From positions 1-11,143 of the forward strand of contig JAZLIS010000126.1 of the NCBI GenBank assembly GCA_045617505.1: a DNA stretch of 11,143 nucleotides, given 5' to 3'. The DNA is from Cacconaster sp045617505. Lineage in GTDB: Bacteria > Bacteroidota > Bacteroidia > Bacteroidales > UBA932. Positions 1 to 7,094 of the stretch are shown in pieces. The translations under genes and the position numbers were made by a program. The notes beneath the pieces were generated by a model. The model did not search any database, was not told the DNA's origin, and saw only the letters and a program-made list of their open reading frames with translations. Within the stretch, counting starts at the first letter, position 1. Each line of letters starts with the position of its first letter.

Positions 1-21
1 ATACGCGAGTCACTCGCGTAT
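1..21. repeat. Perfect 10-bp inverted repeat with one central base
   Basis: ATACGCGAGT is followed by a single C and then its exact reverse complement ACTCGCGTAT. The one-base centre makes this nearly a pure palindrome. It could be a dimeric-regulator operator lying about 25 bases upstream of the -33 box of the first gene, or a hairpin at the end of an upstream gene that lies outside the window. No T-run follows it, so a standard rho-independent terminator reading rightward is not supported. A second short palindrome, TTGCGCAA, overlaps its right edge at 21-28. Confidence 0.6.
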
Positions 22-45
22 TGCGCAACTTTAGGAAGAATTCTT

Positions 46-76
46 TTTGTCGTGTAAAGAATTTTTTCTAAATTTG
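46..76 (+). promoter_or_regulatory. Bacteroidota-type promoter of the cytochrome/oxidoreductase operon
   Basis: TTTG at 46-49 is followed, after exactly 19 bases, by TAAATTTG at 69-76. This fits the known Bacteroidota sigma-ABfr pattern (TTTG at -33, TAnnTTTG at -7) perfectly. The start site would be expected around position 80-84, and the ATG of the first gene is at 84. The transcript would therefore have almost no leader. No Shine-Dalgarno sequence is visible in the few bases before the ATG. Confidence 0.62.
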
Positions 77-83
77 TAAAGAT

Positions 84-1616
84 ATGACGAGAGAATCCAA
101 GCATAAACTTATCATAGCCTTCTGTTGCGGCTTGGCGGGCGTCGCTCTGATGCTCGGGATTGATTTCGCCGCCGGCAGGACATCCACCAACGACTACTGC
201 GCATCCTGCCACGTCCACCCCGACGCGGACAAGAGTTGGAAACAGAGTTCCCACTTTCTGAATGCTTCCGGTACGATGGCCGACTGCGCGCAGTGCCACC
301 TTCCCCCCAAGGACAACTACTTCCACCATATGGCCGCCAAGGCGGGCACGGGGATGAAGGATCTGATGTCCTATATCTTCAAGGATACGGAGAAGATTGA
401 CTGGGAATCCAGAAAGGATCTGGAATACGCTTCGGGTATCGTATTTAACGAGTCCTGTCTCAAATGTCATCATAACCTCTATCCCGAGGGTATAAGCGAT
501 GACGGCATATCGGCTCATCTCTACTATGACGAACACGCTGAGGAACTTGACTTGCAGTGCATCAACTGCCATCTGGACGTGGGCCACTTCAATCCGAACT
601 ATACACACCAGCGTTTGAACGGGCTGATTGGAAGCTCTTCTTCCGAATTGAAGGAAAAGTTCGCCCGGGCCACTGAGGTGACCTCTTTTGAATCCTTTGA
701 AGAGCATATTCCCGGTACTTCCGTGAGTTTGAAGATGGTGGCTGTTCCCGGAGGATGCTTCGCAATGGGAAGTCCGGAAAACGAACCTTTGCGAAATGAG
801 AATGAAGGTCCGCAGCGTCAGGTGACGGTGTCGGATTTTTTTATGGGAGAGATGGAGGTTACTTGGGATCAGTACTGGGCTTTCTACAATGAGACGATGT
901 CCGAGGGACGCACTCCTCCGGAGACGATATACAAGCATAACTCAACTCCCGGCATTGATGCCGTGAGTGGGCCGACCCCTCCTTTCGGGAATCCCGATCA
1001 GGGATGGGGGATGAAAGACCGCCCGGCCCTTACGATGACGCACTATGCCGCGGAGACATTCTGCCAGTGGCTCAGCCTCAAGACAGGCAAGCATTACAGG
1101 CTTCCGACTGAGGCTGAATGGGAGTATGCTGCCCGGGGAGGTTCACCGACACCGTATTTCTTTGAGGGGAATCCTCGTAAATTCTCTTCAAAAGGATTCC
1201 TGAAAGGTATATTCAAACCCGATACGGCGGTGATAAACCGTTATGTGGTCTATGCTCTCAACAGCCGGAACCGCACCCATACTCCAGACAAGGTGGCTCC
1301 GAATCCTCTCGGACTCAAGAATATGCTCGGCAATGTGATGGAGTATTGCTCGGACTGGTATGCGGAGGACGCATATTCCTCTCTGAAAGACGGCGTCGTT
1401 GACCCGAAAGGGCCCGAAAGCGGGACTGAACACGTGGTCAGAGGAGGACTCTACAACAGCGATGCCGCGGAGGTCCGCAGTGCTTCCAGAGCATCCACCA
1501 GTCACGATGCCTGGCTGAAGACCGATCCCCAGAAGCCCAAGAGTATCTGGTGGTATTCGGATATCAAGGGGATAGGATTCCGAGTGGTGTGCGACTTGCC
1601 TGAAACAATCAAATAA
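84..1616 (+). CDS. Membrane-anchored tetraheme cytochrome c fused to a SUMF1/FGE-like domain
   Basis: The 510-residue protein has an N-terminal membrane anchor at about residues 9-30. Four CxxCH heme sites follow (Cys39-His43, Cys68-His72, Cys125-His129, Cys159-His163), the number and layout of NapC/NirT-type quinol-oxidising cytochromes. A linker at about 180-215 leads to a SUMF1/formylglycine-generating-enzyme fold. This carries VPGGCFAMGS at 221-230, LPTEAEWEYAARGG at 340-353, GNVMEYCSDWY at 416-426, VRGG at 452-455 and a closing GFR at 498-500. True aerobic FGEs have two catalytic cysteines shortly after the RGG motif. Here that stretch reads LYNSDAAEV with none, so sulfatase maturation is unlikely. 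The ATG at 84 keeps the anchor intact, whereas the next Met (residue 23) would cut into it. The stop lies 10 bases before the oxidoreductase gene. Inferred role: passing electrons between the quinone pool and a periplasmic partner, with the SUMF1 domain as a binding or docking domain. Domain calls are firm; the role is not. Confidence 0.88.
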   Translation: MTRESKHKLIIAFCCGLAGVALMLGIDFAAGRTSTNDYCASCHVHPDADKSWKQSSHFLNASGTMADCAQCHLPPKDNYFHHMAAKAGTGMKDLMSYIFKDTEKIDWESRKDLEYASGIVFNESCLKCHHNLYPEGISDDGISAHLYYDEHAEELDLQCINCHLDVGHFNPNYTHQRLNGLIGSSSSELKEKFARATEVTSFESFEEHIPGTSVSLKMVAVPGGCFAMGSPENEPLRNENEGPQRQVTVSDFFMGEMEVTWDQYWAFYNETMSEGRTPPETIYKHNSTPGIDAVSGPTPPFGNPDQGWGMKDRPALTMTHYAAETFCQWLSLKTGKHYRLPTEAEWEYAARGGSPTPYFFEGNPRKFSSKGFLKGIFKPDTAVINRYVVYALNSRNRTHTPDKVAPNPLGLKNMLGNVMEYCSDWYAEDAYSSLKDGVVDPKGPESGTEHVVRGGLYNSDAAEVRSASRASTSHDAWLKTDPQKPKSIWWYSDIKGIGFRVVCDLPETIK

Positions 1617-1626
1617 CCATAATATT

Positions 1627-2967
1627 ATGAGCAGCAAAAATTTTAACCGCAGAGAGTTTCTCTCAATGTCAGCAGTCATCGGAGCCGGCGCAGTAGTGGC
1701 TCCTTCAATCCTTTCATCCTGCACCAAGGGAAGCGGCAGCACGCCTCTTCGTCCGGCAGGTTCCTATTACGTTCCCGAACTTTCCGACAAGGCTGATGCC
1801 GGCCGTGAACTGAAGGTGGGCGTCATCGGATGCGGCGGACGCGCCACAGGTGCTACCATCAATCTCCTCGATGCAGCTGACGGCATCACCGTCTATGCAG
1901 CGGGTGACGTATTTGCGGACAGAATAGAAAGTTTCCAGAAGACTATCGGCGAGAGAGGTCAGCAGGTCGCCCCCGAACGCGTATTCGTGGGTTTTGATGC
2001 CTACAAGAAAGTCATCGACAGCGGAGTCGATATGGTCATCATCGCAACACCTCCCGTATTCCGTCCCGAGCACTTCAAATATGCGACAGAAAAGGGAGTC
2101 CACTCATTCCTTGAGAAACCCATTGCAGTCGATGCCAAAGGCTACCGTACGATTATGGCAGCCGCAAAGCAGGCTGAAGCGAAAGGCTTGAGCGTCGTCA
2201 CTGGTACTCAGCGTCATCACCAGCGTCCTTACGTAGAGGCTTTCAAGCTCATCCAGGAAGGCGCTATCGGTGAGATTACCGGCGGTAACGTATATTGGAA
2301 TCAGGGTATGCTCTGGTATCGCGAGCGCGAAAAGGGCTGGAGCGATATGGAATGGATGATCCGCGACTGGGTCAACTGGAAATGGCTCTCAGGAGACCAT
2401 ATCGTCGAGCAGCACGTCCACAATATTGACGTGTTCCTCTGGATGTCCGGAATGCATCCCGTTAAGGCCACAGCATTCGGTGCGAGACATCGCCGCAAGA
2501 CAGGTGACCAGTACGACCAGTTCAGCGTCGATTTTGAATTCGAGAACGGCATTCACCTTCACAGTATGTGCCGCCAGATAGACGGTACAAGCACCAACAT
2601 TTCCGAATTCATTCAGGGCACGAAGGGAAGTTGGAACAGCGACGAACACGTTATCAAGGACCTCAAGGGCAATGTGCTCTGGAAATATGAAGATGATCCC
2701 AAGTTCTCACAGTTCGACCCCTACGTACTTGAGCACGTCGACTGGGTCAACCACATCAGAAGAGGGGAGGCCCACGTAGAGGCGGACGAGACCGGAATCT
2801 CAAGTCTTGCAGGCGTGATGGGGCGTGAAGCCGCATATACCGGGCAGACCGTTGAATGGGATGCCATCAGCAATTCAGACCTCGACTATATGCCTGCCAA
2901 ACTGGAATTGGGAGCAATGCCTATGTCCGAGTACAAAGTTGAAGTTCCTGGTTCAGCCGAAGAGTAA
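1627..2967 (+). CDS. Tat-exported lipoprotein oxidoreductase, Gfo/Idh/MocA family
   Basis: A 446-residue NAD(P)-dependent oxidoreductase, probably acting on a sugar or glycoside outside the inner membrane. The N-terminus carries a twin-arginine motif (NRREFL, residues 7-12), a hydrophobic stretch and a lipobox-like SILSSC ending at Cys32. The residues after Cys32 (TKGSGS) lack the acidic run typical of Bacteroidota surface export, so periplasmic tethering is more likely than surface display. The Rossmann nucleotide-binding loop is GVIGCGGRA at 65-73. The family-signature EKP is at 163-165, with the presumed catalytic Lys164. GDHIVEQHVHNID at 256-268 matches the conserved substrate-side motif. 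A tryptophan-rich stretch at about 224-253 is typical of exported Bacteroidota members. The cofactor probably stays bound, because Tat exports folded proteins. It sits between the cytochrome gene and an exported TIM-barrel gene. The family call is firm; the substrate is unknown. Confidence 0.9.
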   Translation: MSSKNFNRREFLSMSAVIGAGAVVAPSILSSCTKGSGSTPLRPAGSYYVPELSDKADAGRELKVGVIGCGGRATGATINLLDAADGITVYAAGDVFADRIESFQKTIGERGQQVAPERVFVGFDAYKKVIDSGVDMVIIATPPVFRPEHFKYATEKGVHSFLEKPIAVDAKGYRTIMAAAKQAEAKGLSVVTGTQRHHQRPYVEAFKLIQEGAIGEITGGNVYWNQGMLWYREREKGWSDMEWMIRDWVNWKWLSGDHIVEQHVHNIDVFLWMSGMHPVKATAFGARHRRKTGDQYDQFSVDFEFENGIHLHSMCRQIDGTSTNISEFIQGTKGSWNSDEHVIKDLKGNVLWKYEDDPKFSQFDPYVLEHVDWVNHIRRGEAHVEADETGISSLAGVMGREAAYTGQTVEWDAISNSDLDYMPAKLELGAMPMSEYKVEVPGSAEE

Positions 2968-2972
2968 ACCAT

Positions 2973-2986
2973 AAGGAGAAAAAGGA
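2973..2986 (+). promoter_or_regulatory. Ribosome-binding region of the TIM-barrel gene
   Basis: AAGGAG at 2973-2978 and AAAGGA at 2981-2986 lie upstream of the ATG at 2994. The second is spaced 7 bases from the start codon, close to ideal. This is one of the few clear purine-rich Shine-Dalgarno signals in the window and supports the chosen start. Confidence 0.5.
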
Positions 2987-2993
2987 TTTCATT

Positions 2994-3908
2994 ATGGATA
3001 GACGAAATTTTATCAAGACATCTTCATTCGGTCTGACGGCGGCGGCTGTTGCCGGCAGCGGTGTGGCTTCACTTTCATCCTGCTGCAATACGCCTGCCGC
3101 TGCGAAGAAGGAAGTATCGCTCAACATATCATTTCAGGAAGGAATCGCTCCCGGAGAGAACTTGAACGAAAAGTTCGACTTTATGGAGAAACTGGGAGTC
3201 GTAGGTTTCGAGCCCGGCGGTGGAAATCTGGCCGCACGTGTTCCTGAAATAGAGAATGCCCTCAAGGGACGCAACATCAAGGTCTCTGCAATCTGCGCAG
3301 GGTTCGATGGCTTCATACTGGCTGAGAATCCAGCCGAGAAGGCTGAGTTCGATTCCACTATGAGGGATATTATCGCCGCTGCCGGGCAGCTCGGCTCCAC
3401 GGGTGTGATAATGGTGCCGGCCTTCAACGGCCAGCTCCCCTGCAAGCCTCATACCCGCCAGACCCGTGAGTTCCTTGTGGAGGAACTTGCAAAATTGGGC
3501 GAGTATGCTCTCAAATGCGGTACTACAGTAATTTTGGAGCCTCTGAACCGCGAGGAGTGCCACTATCTTCGTCTTGTATCCGATGCCGCTGCCATCTGCC
3601 GCGACGTAAATTGCGAAGGCGTGAAATGTATGGGCGACTTCTGGCATATGAAAGAGGAGACTTCCGATTATGCGGCCTTCATCGCAGCTGGGTCTAAATA
3701 TCTTCAGCACGTCCATATGGCAAGCCGTGGGACACGCTGTATGCCCGGTGAGGATGGTGACAAGGACAACTACGTTGACGGATTCCGCGCGCTCAAGGAG
3801 ATTGGATACGACAAGTATGTCAGTTTCGAGTGTGGGTGCCACGGCGACCGTGCACTCTGCGTCCCCGCAGCGGTGGAACTGATACGTTCACAGTGGGAAC
3901 AGGCGTAG
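2994..3908 (+). CDS. Tat-exported lipoprotein, sugar phosphate isomerase/epimerase-like TIM barrel
   Basis: The 304-residue protein belongs to the AP-endonuclease-2/xylose-isomerase-like TIM-barrel superfamily, which includes hydroxypyruvate isomerases, sugar 3-epimerases and 3-keto-glycoside lyases/hydratases. It starts with a twin-arginine motif (DRRNFIK) and a hydrophobic stretch ending in a lipobox-like SLSSC at Cys30, followed by a second Cys. The barrel runs from about residue 41 to 300. Likely divalent-metal ligands are Glu162 (ILEPLNR), Asp195 (GDFWH), His221 (HVHMA) and Glu259 (SFECG), matching the family's E-D-H-E pattern. An exported location argues against a phosphorylated substrate. 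The gene is 26 bases behind the Gfo/Idh/MocA oxidoreductase and is probably co-transcribed, so it may act on that enzyme's keto product. In Bacteroides thetaiotaomicron, related oxidoreductase/TIM-barrel pairs take part in 3-keto-glycoside cleavage. This is analogy, not proof. The specific reaction is unassigned. Confidence 0.88.
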   Translation: MDRRNFIKTSSFGLTAAAVAGSGVASLSSCCNTPAAAKKEVSLNISFQEGIAPGENLNEKFDFMEKLGVVGFEPGGGNLAARVPEIENALKGRNIKVSAICAGFDGFILAENPAEKAEFDSTMRDIIAAAGQLGSTGVIMVPAFNGQLPCKPHTRQTREFLVEELAKLGEYALKCGTTVILEPLNREECHYLRLVSDAAAICRDVNCEGVKCMGDFWHMKEETSDYAAFIAAGSKYLQHVHMASRGTRCMPGEDGDKDNYVDGFRALKEIGYDKYVSFECGCHGDRALCVPAAVELIRSQWEQA

Positions 3909-3938
3909 AATATTTTTCCTCTTTTCGGATAATTTTTA

Positions 3939-3946
3939 TAAATTTG
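3939..3946 (+). promoter_or_regulatory. Promoter -7 box for gapA
   Basis: TAAATTTG is a perfect TAnnTTTG match. At the expected -33 distance there is only a T-rich stretch (about 3913-3919) rather than an exact TTTG. The predicted start near 3951-3954 gives a leader of about 40 bases that ends in an A-rich run directly before the ATG, as is common for well-expressed Bacteroidota genes. Confidence 0.5.
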
Positions 3947-3994
3947 CCGCGCTTTTCAGAAGATTCATAAACTCAAATATTTAAACACAAAAAA

Positions 3995-4999
3995 ATGGCT
4001 AAAATTAAAGTTGGTATTAACGGATTCGGCCGTATCGGCCGTATGGTATTCCGTGCAGCAGTTGAAAATTTCAACAATGACATCGTAGTTGTAGGTATCA
4101 ATGACCTTCTCGATCCTGATTATCTTGCTTATATGCTGAAGTATGATTCAGTTCACGGTCAGTTCAACCACGACATCAAAGTTGAAGGCAACTTCATGAT
4201 CGTTGACGGCAACAAGATTCAGGTCTTCGCTGAAAAGGATCCTGCAAACATCACCTGGGGTGCTCTCGGTGTAGATGTAGTCGTTGAGTCAACCGGTTTC
4301 TTCCTCACAGAAGAACTCGCTTCCGCTCACCTGACAGCCGGTGCAAAGAAGGTCATTATGTCCGCTCCTTCAAAAGATGCAACTCCTATGTTCGTCTATG
4401 GTGTAAACCACGAAACTTACGCCGGCCAGAAGATTATCTCCAACGCATCCTGCACAACCAACTGTCTTGCTCCCATATCAAAGGTTCTTAACGACAAGTT
4501 CGGTATCGTACGTGGTCTGATGACTACAGTTCACGCTGCTACAGCTACCCAGAAGACCGTTGACGGCCCTTCAAAGAAAGATTGGCGTGGCGGACGCGGT
4601 ATCCTCGAGAACATTATTCCTTCATCAACAGGTGCCGCCAAGGCTGTAGGTAAAGTTCTTCCCGTTCTCAACGGCAAGCTTACCGGTATGAGCCTCCGCG
4701 TTCCCACTTCTGATGTTTCATTCGTTGACCTCACCTGCGAACTTGCAAAGCCCGCTACTTACGATGAAATCTGCGCCGCCATGAAGGCCGCTTCAGAAGG
4801 TGAACTCAAGGGAATCCTCGGTTACACTGAAGATGCAGTCGTCTCAACTGACTTCCGCAACGATGCCCGCACTTCAATCTTTGACGTGAAGGCCGGTATC
4901 CAGCTCGATCCCACTTTCGTAAAGGTTTGCGCCTGGTATGACAACGAATGGGGTTATTCAAACAAAGTTTGCGAAATGGCCAAGGTTATCAGCAAATAG
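3995..4999 (+). CDS. gapA: Glyceraldehyde-3-phosphate dehydrogenase, type I
   Basis: The 334-residue cytoplasmic GAPDH catalyses the NAD-dependent, reversible conversion of glyceraldehyde 3-phosphate and phosphate to 1,3-bisphosphoglycerate in glycolysis. The length is typical. The nucleotide-binding motif GINGFGRIGR spans residues 7-16. Asp37 in IND fits NAD rather than NADP preference. The active site SCTTNC at 152-157 places the nucleophile at Cys153, with the partner His180 in TTVHA. The C-terminal WYDNEWGYS motif is intact. The gene is monocistronic: it has its own promoter upstream and a strong hairpin terminator downstream, with a convergent neighbour. Its codon use favours GGT, GTT and CGT more than the flanking genes, which fits high expression. 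Confidence 0.98.
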   Translation: MAKIKVGINGFGRIGRMVFRAAVENFNNDIVVVGINDLLDPDYLAYMLKYDSVHGQFNHDIKVEGNFMIVDGNKIQVFAEKDPANITWGALGVDVVVESTGFFLTEELASAHLTAGAKKVIMSAPSKDATPMFVYGVNHETYAGQKIISNASCTTNCLAPISKVLNDKFGIVRGLMTTVHAATATQKTVDGPSKKDWRGGRGILENIIPSSTGAAKAVGKVLPVLNGKLTGMSLRVPTSDVSFVDLTCELAKPATYDEICAAMKAASEGELKGILGYTEDAVVSTDFRNDARTSIFDVKAGIQLDPTFVKVCAWYDNEWGYSNKVCEMAKVISK

Positions 5000-5023
5000 T
5001 TCGTTAAAAAAACAGATAATTTT

Positions 5024-5061
5024 CAGCCAGCCGGACTTATGTCTGACTGGCTGATTTATTT
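5024..5061. terminator. Bidirectional intrinsic terminator between convergent genes
   Basis: The stem CAGCCAGCCGGAC pairs with GTCTGACTGGCTG around a TTAT loop (5024-5053). Seven perfect outer pairs are followed by one mismatch, then four Watson-Crick pairs and one G-U wobble. On the + strand ATTTATTT follows. On the - strand the hairpin is followed by A/T-rich sequence, including a run of seven T (the AAAAAAA at 5006-5012 read in reverse). It lies between the ends of gapA and the - strand operon, so it can serve both. Confidence 0.78.
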
Positions 5062-5088
5062 CCGGGATGAGGAGATTCAGGGAGATGG

Positions 5089-6603
5089 TTACGGATACAA
5101 AATAACGGGTCCCTTGAGGATCTCCTTCAAGGTATCAATATCTATATCCTTGGCTATGATGGTTTTGTCATAGTCGAGCAGATAGAGGTGGGGGACATAC
5201 TCAAGGTCATAAAGGCGGTGCATTTCGCTCTCCCCGTTCTTGTCCCAAAGGTAGCGCCAGTTTTTAGGACCTTTCTTCACATACTCTTTCCATAGTTGTT
5301 CATCTTTTCCCGTATAGACTGCAACTACCCGGATGCTGTTGGCATTCAGAGTGGATTTGAGTTTTATCAGTTTCTTTGTCATTTCCTCGCATTCCTGGCA
5401 GGAGACAAGGTGAAAGAGGATCAGAGTCAGTTCGGGGCCGCATTCGTCATAGAGGGTTGACAACTTCCCCTTGGAGTTGTGAAGAAGCAGATTCTTGGCC
5501 TGCGAATAGACCGGATTCATCTTTTCTCTCTCCAGACTATAGGAGATGCGGTCCAGATATTCAGGAGACCAGTACCACGGCTCTCCGATTATGTATTCCC
5601 TTGCTATGTTGATTGCACCTTGCTGCAAGGCATACTTTCCGCTTGCGCGGAGGTAGTTGAAAAGGTTGAAGAAAACGTCCCTGTAGAGGGTGGTGTCACC
5701 GTCAACTTTTTTATAAAAACTTTTTGCCACATTGTCCACGTCTTCGGTCAGAACCGGATCCAGCTGCTTGAAAATATTGTCATAGAGCTCCCCGAAGTCC
5801 TTGAAATCTTTGTTCTTCATCCCGAGAAGTTGCGACAGAACCCTCGGATTGATTTTTCTGCCGACAATCACGTTCTGGCAGTCAAGAAGATACATCATCG
5901 GGGTCGTGAAGATACCATATTTCTTGTGCATTAGGCTTTCCGCTTCAGGGTCCCACAAGTTCACAACTCTTACCTTGGGATTGGCGATGCTGTCGAAATG
6001 AGCCGCAGTGTATCTCTTCCAGGCGGTGCTGTCGGTGTCCGTATTGACAGTCACAAGGCAGAGAGACTCACCGTCGTAACTTTTGAGCAGGGATACCAGT
6101 CCGTCCGTCTGTTTGGCGCAGGTCGAACAACCGGGCTCATAGAAATAGAGTACCTTGAGGGGGGAGTCTATATTCCTGAGACTTACAAGCATCCCTTGGG
6201 CATCAGGCAATTCAAGCTCCGGAGCCGGACATCCGAGAAGTGAACTTTCGGTGAATTCCACGAATGTCGCAAGCCAGGGAAATGTGCCTTCGTCCGGCCA
6301 TTTCAGTTTCCCGTTGAGGAAATAGTTTTTTGCGACATAGACCGACACCGCTTCCGTCCCCATAATAGGGGAGGAGTTGAAATAGTCGTAGGCCAAACCG
6401 GCCGCCGCCGCACGATTGCCTGAAGCCGAATCAATCTGTGCTATGAGTTTGTCAACTCTGTCGCATATCGTATCTGCCGGAAGCATTGCAATCGATGCAT
6501 AATAATCTTTCACGGAATTATGTATCGAGAGAGTGTCCTGAGCCTCTGACAGCATCGTGGACACAAGCAGGAACAGGATGATATGCAACAGTTTCCTTAT
6601 CAC
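5089..6603 (-). CDS. Exported double thioredoxin-like protein (DUF5106-type)
   Basis: The 504-residue envelope protein has an N-terminal signal peptide (hydrophobic about 5-18, likely cleavage after SEA at 19-21). A helical region of the DUF5106 kind at about 25-120 leads into a first TlpA-like thioredoxin domain at about 124-260, with the redox motif Cys159-Ser-Thr-Cys162 and a cis-proline at Pro235 (TTP). A linker at about 265-385 precedes a second thioredoxin-like domain at about 388-495 with Cys402-Gln-Glu-Cys405 and a cis-proline at Pro471 (VPH). Both domains keep their CxxC, so both may be redox active. The likely role is thiol-disulfide exchange in the periplasm. The start is a GTG with weak upstream AGGG; it lies 17 bases after the coaD stop and gives a well-formed signal peptide. 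It is the last gene of the xylB-xylA-coaD unit. The substrate is unknown. Confidence 0.8.
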   Translation of the reverse strand: MIRKLLHIILFLLVSTMLSEAQDTLSIHNSVKDYYASIAMLPADTICDRVDKLIAQIDSASGNRAAAAGLAYDYFNSSPIMGTEAVSVYVAKNYFLNGKLKWPDEGTFPWLATFVEFTESSLLGCPAPELELPDAQGMLVSLRNIDSPLKVLYFYEPGCSTCAKQTDGLVSLLKSYDGESLCLVTVNTDTDSTAWKRYTAAHFDSIANPKVRVVNLWDPEAESLMHKKYGIFTTPMMYLLDCQNVIVGRKINPRVLSQLLGMKNKDFKDFGELYDNIFKQLDPVLTEDVDNVAKSFYKKVDGDTTLYRDVFFNLFNYLRASGKYALQQGAINIAREYIIGEPWYWSPEYLDRISYSLEREKMNPVYSQAKNLLLHNSKGKLSTLYDECGPELTLILFHLVSCQECEEMTKKLIKLKSTLNANSIRVVAVYTGKDEQLWKEYVKKGPKNWRYLWDKNGESEMHRLYDLEYVPHLYLLDYDKTIIAKDIDIDTLKEILKGPVILYP

Positions 6604-6620
6604 TTGCCCTGTCTGTTCTG

Positions 6621-7088
6621 TTAGATGAAACTCGATATGTCGACTCCTTTCGGGAGGAATCCCGATGCATCTCCTCCATTGACGATGACATCTCTCACCA
6701 CAGTGGAGGAGATGAAGGAATATTCGTGTCCCGCCGGTATGAATACGGTCAGCAGTTCCGGTTCCATAGTTCTGTTTGCCTGGGAGATTACGCTCTCAAG
6801 GTCAAAGTCCGTGGTAGTCCTCAATCCTCTGACGATGAAATCAGCCTTTTTCTCCTTACAGAGATCGACTGTCAGGCCGGTGTAAGAACAAATTTCGACT
6901 CTCGGGTTCTCTCCAATTGCCTGCCTGATAATTTCAACTCTTGTTTTGGGAGGGAAAAAACCCTTCTTGCCGCTGTTGTAGCCTACAGCGACAATCACTT
7001 TGTCAAACAACTTGAGGGCTGAATTCAGGACATCCAGATGGCCTAAGGTGAACGGGTCGAAAGAGCCGGGGAATACTGCCGTACGCAT
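6621..7088 (-). CDS. coaD: Phosphopantetheine adenylyltransferase
   Basis: The 155-residue cytoplasmic enzyme transfers the AMP moiety of ATP to 4'-phosphopantetheine, giving dephospho-CoA and pyrophosphate. This is the penultimate step of CoA synthesis. The nucleotidyltransferase signature is present: GSFDPFTLGH at residues 8-17, with the T/HxGH motif as Thr14-His17. So are RGLR at 87-90 and the ATP-binding SFISSTVVRD at 124-133. Length is normal for bacterial CoaD. The start lies 6 bases after the xylA stop, with no visible Shine-Dalgarno sequence, so translation may be coupled to xylA. Placement of a housekeeping CoA gene inside a xylose operon is unusual, but nothing in the sequence suggests it is defective. 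Confidence 0.97.
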   Translation of the reverse strand: MRTAVFPGSFDPFTLGHLDVLNSALKLFDKVIVAVGYNSGKKGFFPPKTRVEIIRQAIGENPRVEICSYTGLTVDLCKEKKADFIVRGLRTTTDFDLESVISQANRTMEPELLTVFIPAGHEYSFISSTVVRDVIVNGGDASGFLPKGVDISSFI

Positions 7089-7094
7089 AGGATT

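Noticed and set aside
738..1616. Active formylglycine-generating enzyme
   Set aside because: The fold motifs are present, but the two catalytic cysteines expected after the RGG motif are missing, and no sulfatase gene is nearby.
1188..1742. A 184-codon open frame on the - strand
   Set aside because: It overlaps the SUMF1 domain and the start of the next gene on the other strand. It has no motif and would break a tight operon.
3129..3842. A 237-codon open frame on the - strand
   Set aside because: It lies fully antisense to the exported TIM-barrel gene, which has clear family motifs and a ribosome-binding site. The antisense peptide shows no recognisable domain.
1627..3908. Surface-exposed lipoproteins
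   Set aside because: Both proteins have lipobox-like cysteines, but neither has the acidic residues just after the cysteine that mark surface export in Bacteroidota. Periplasmic tethering is more likely.
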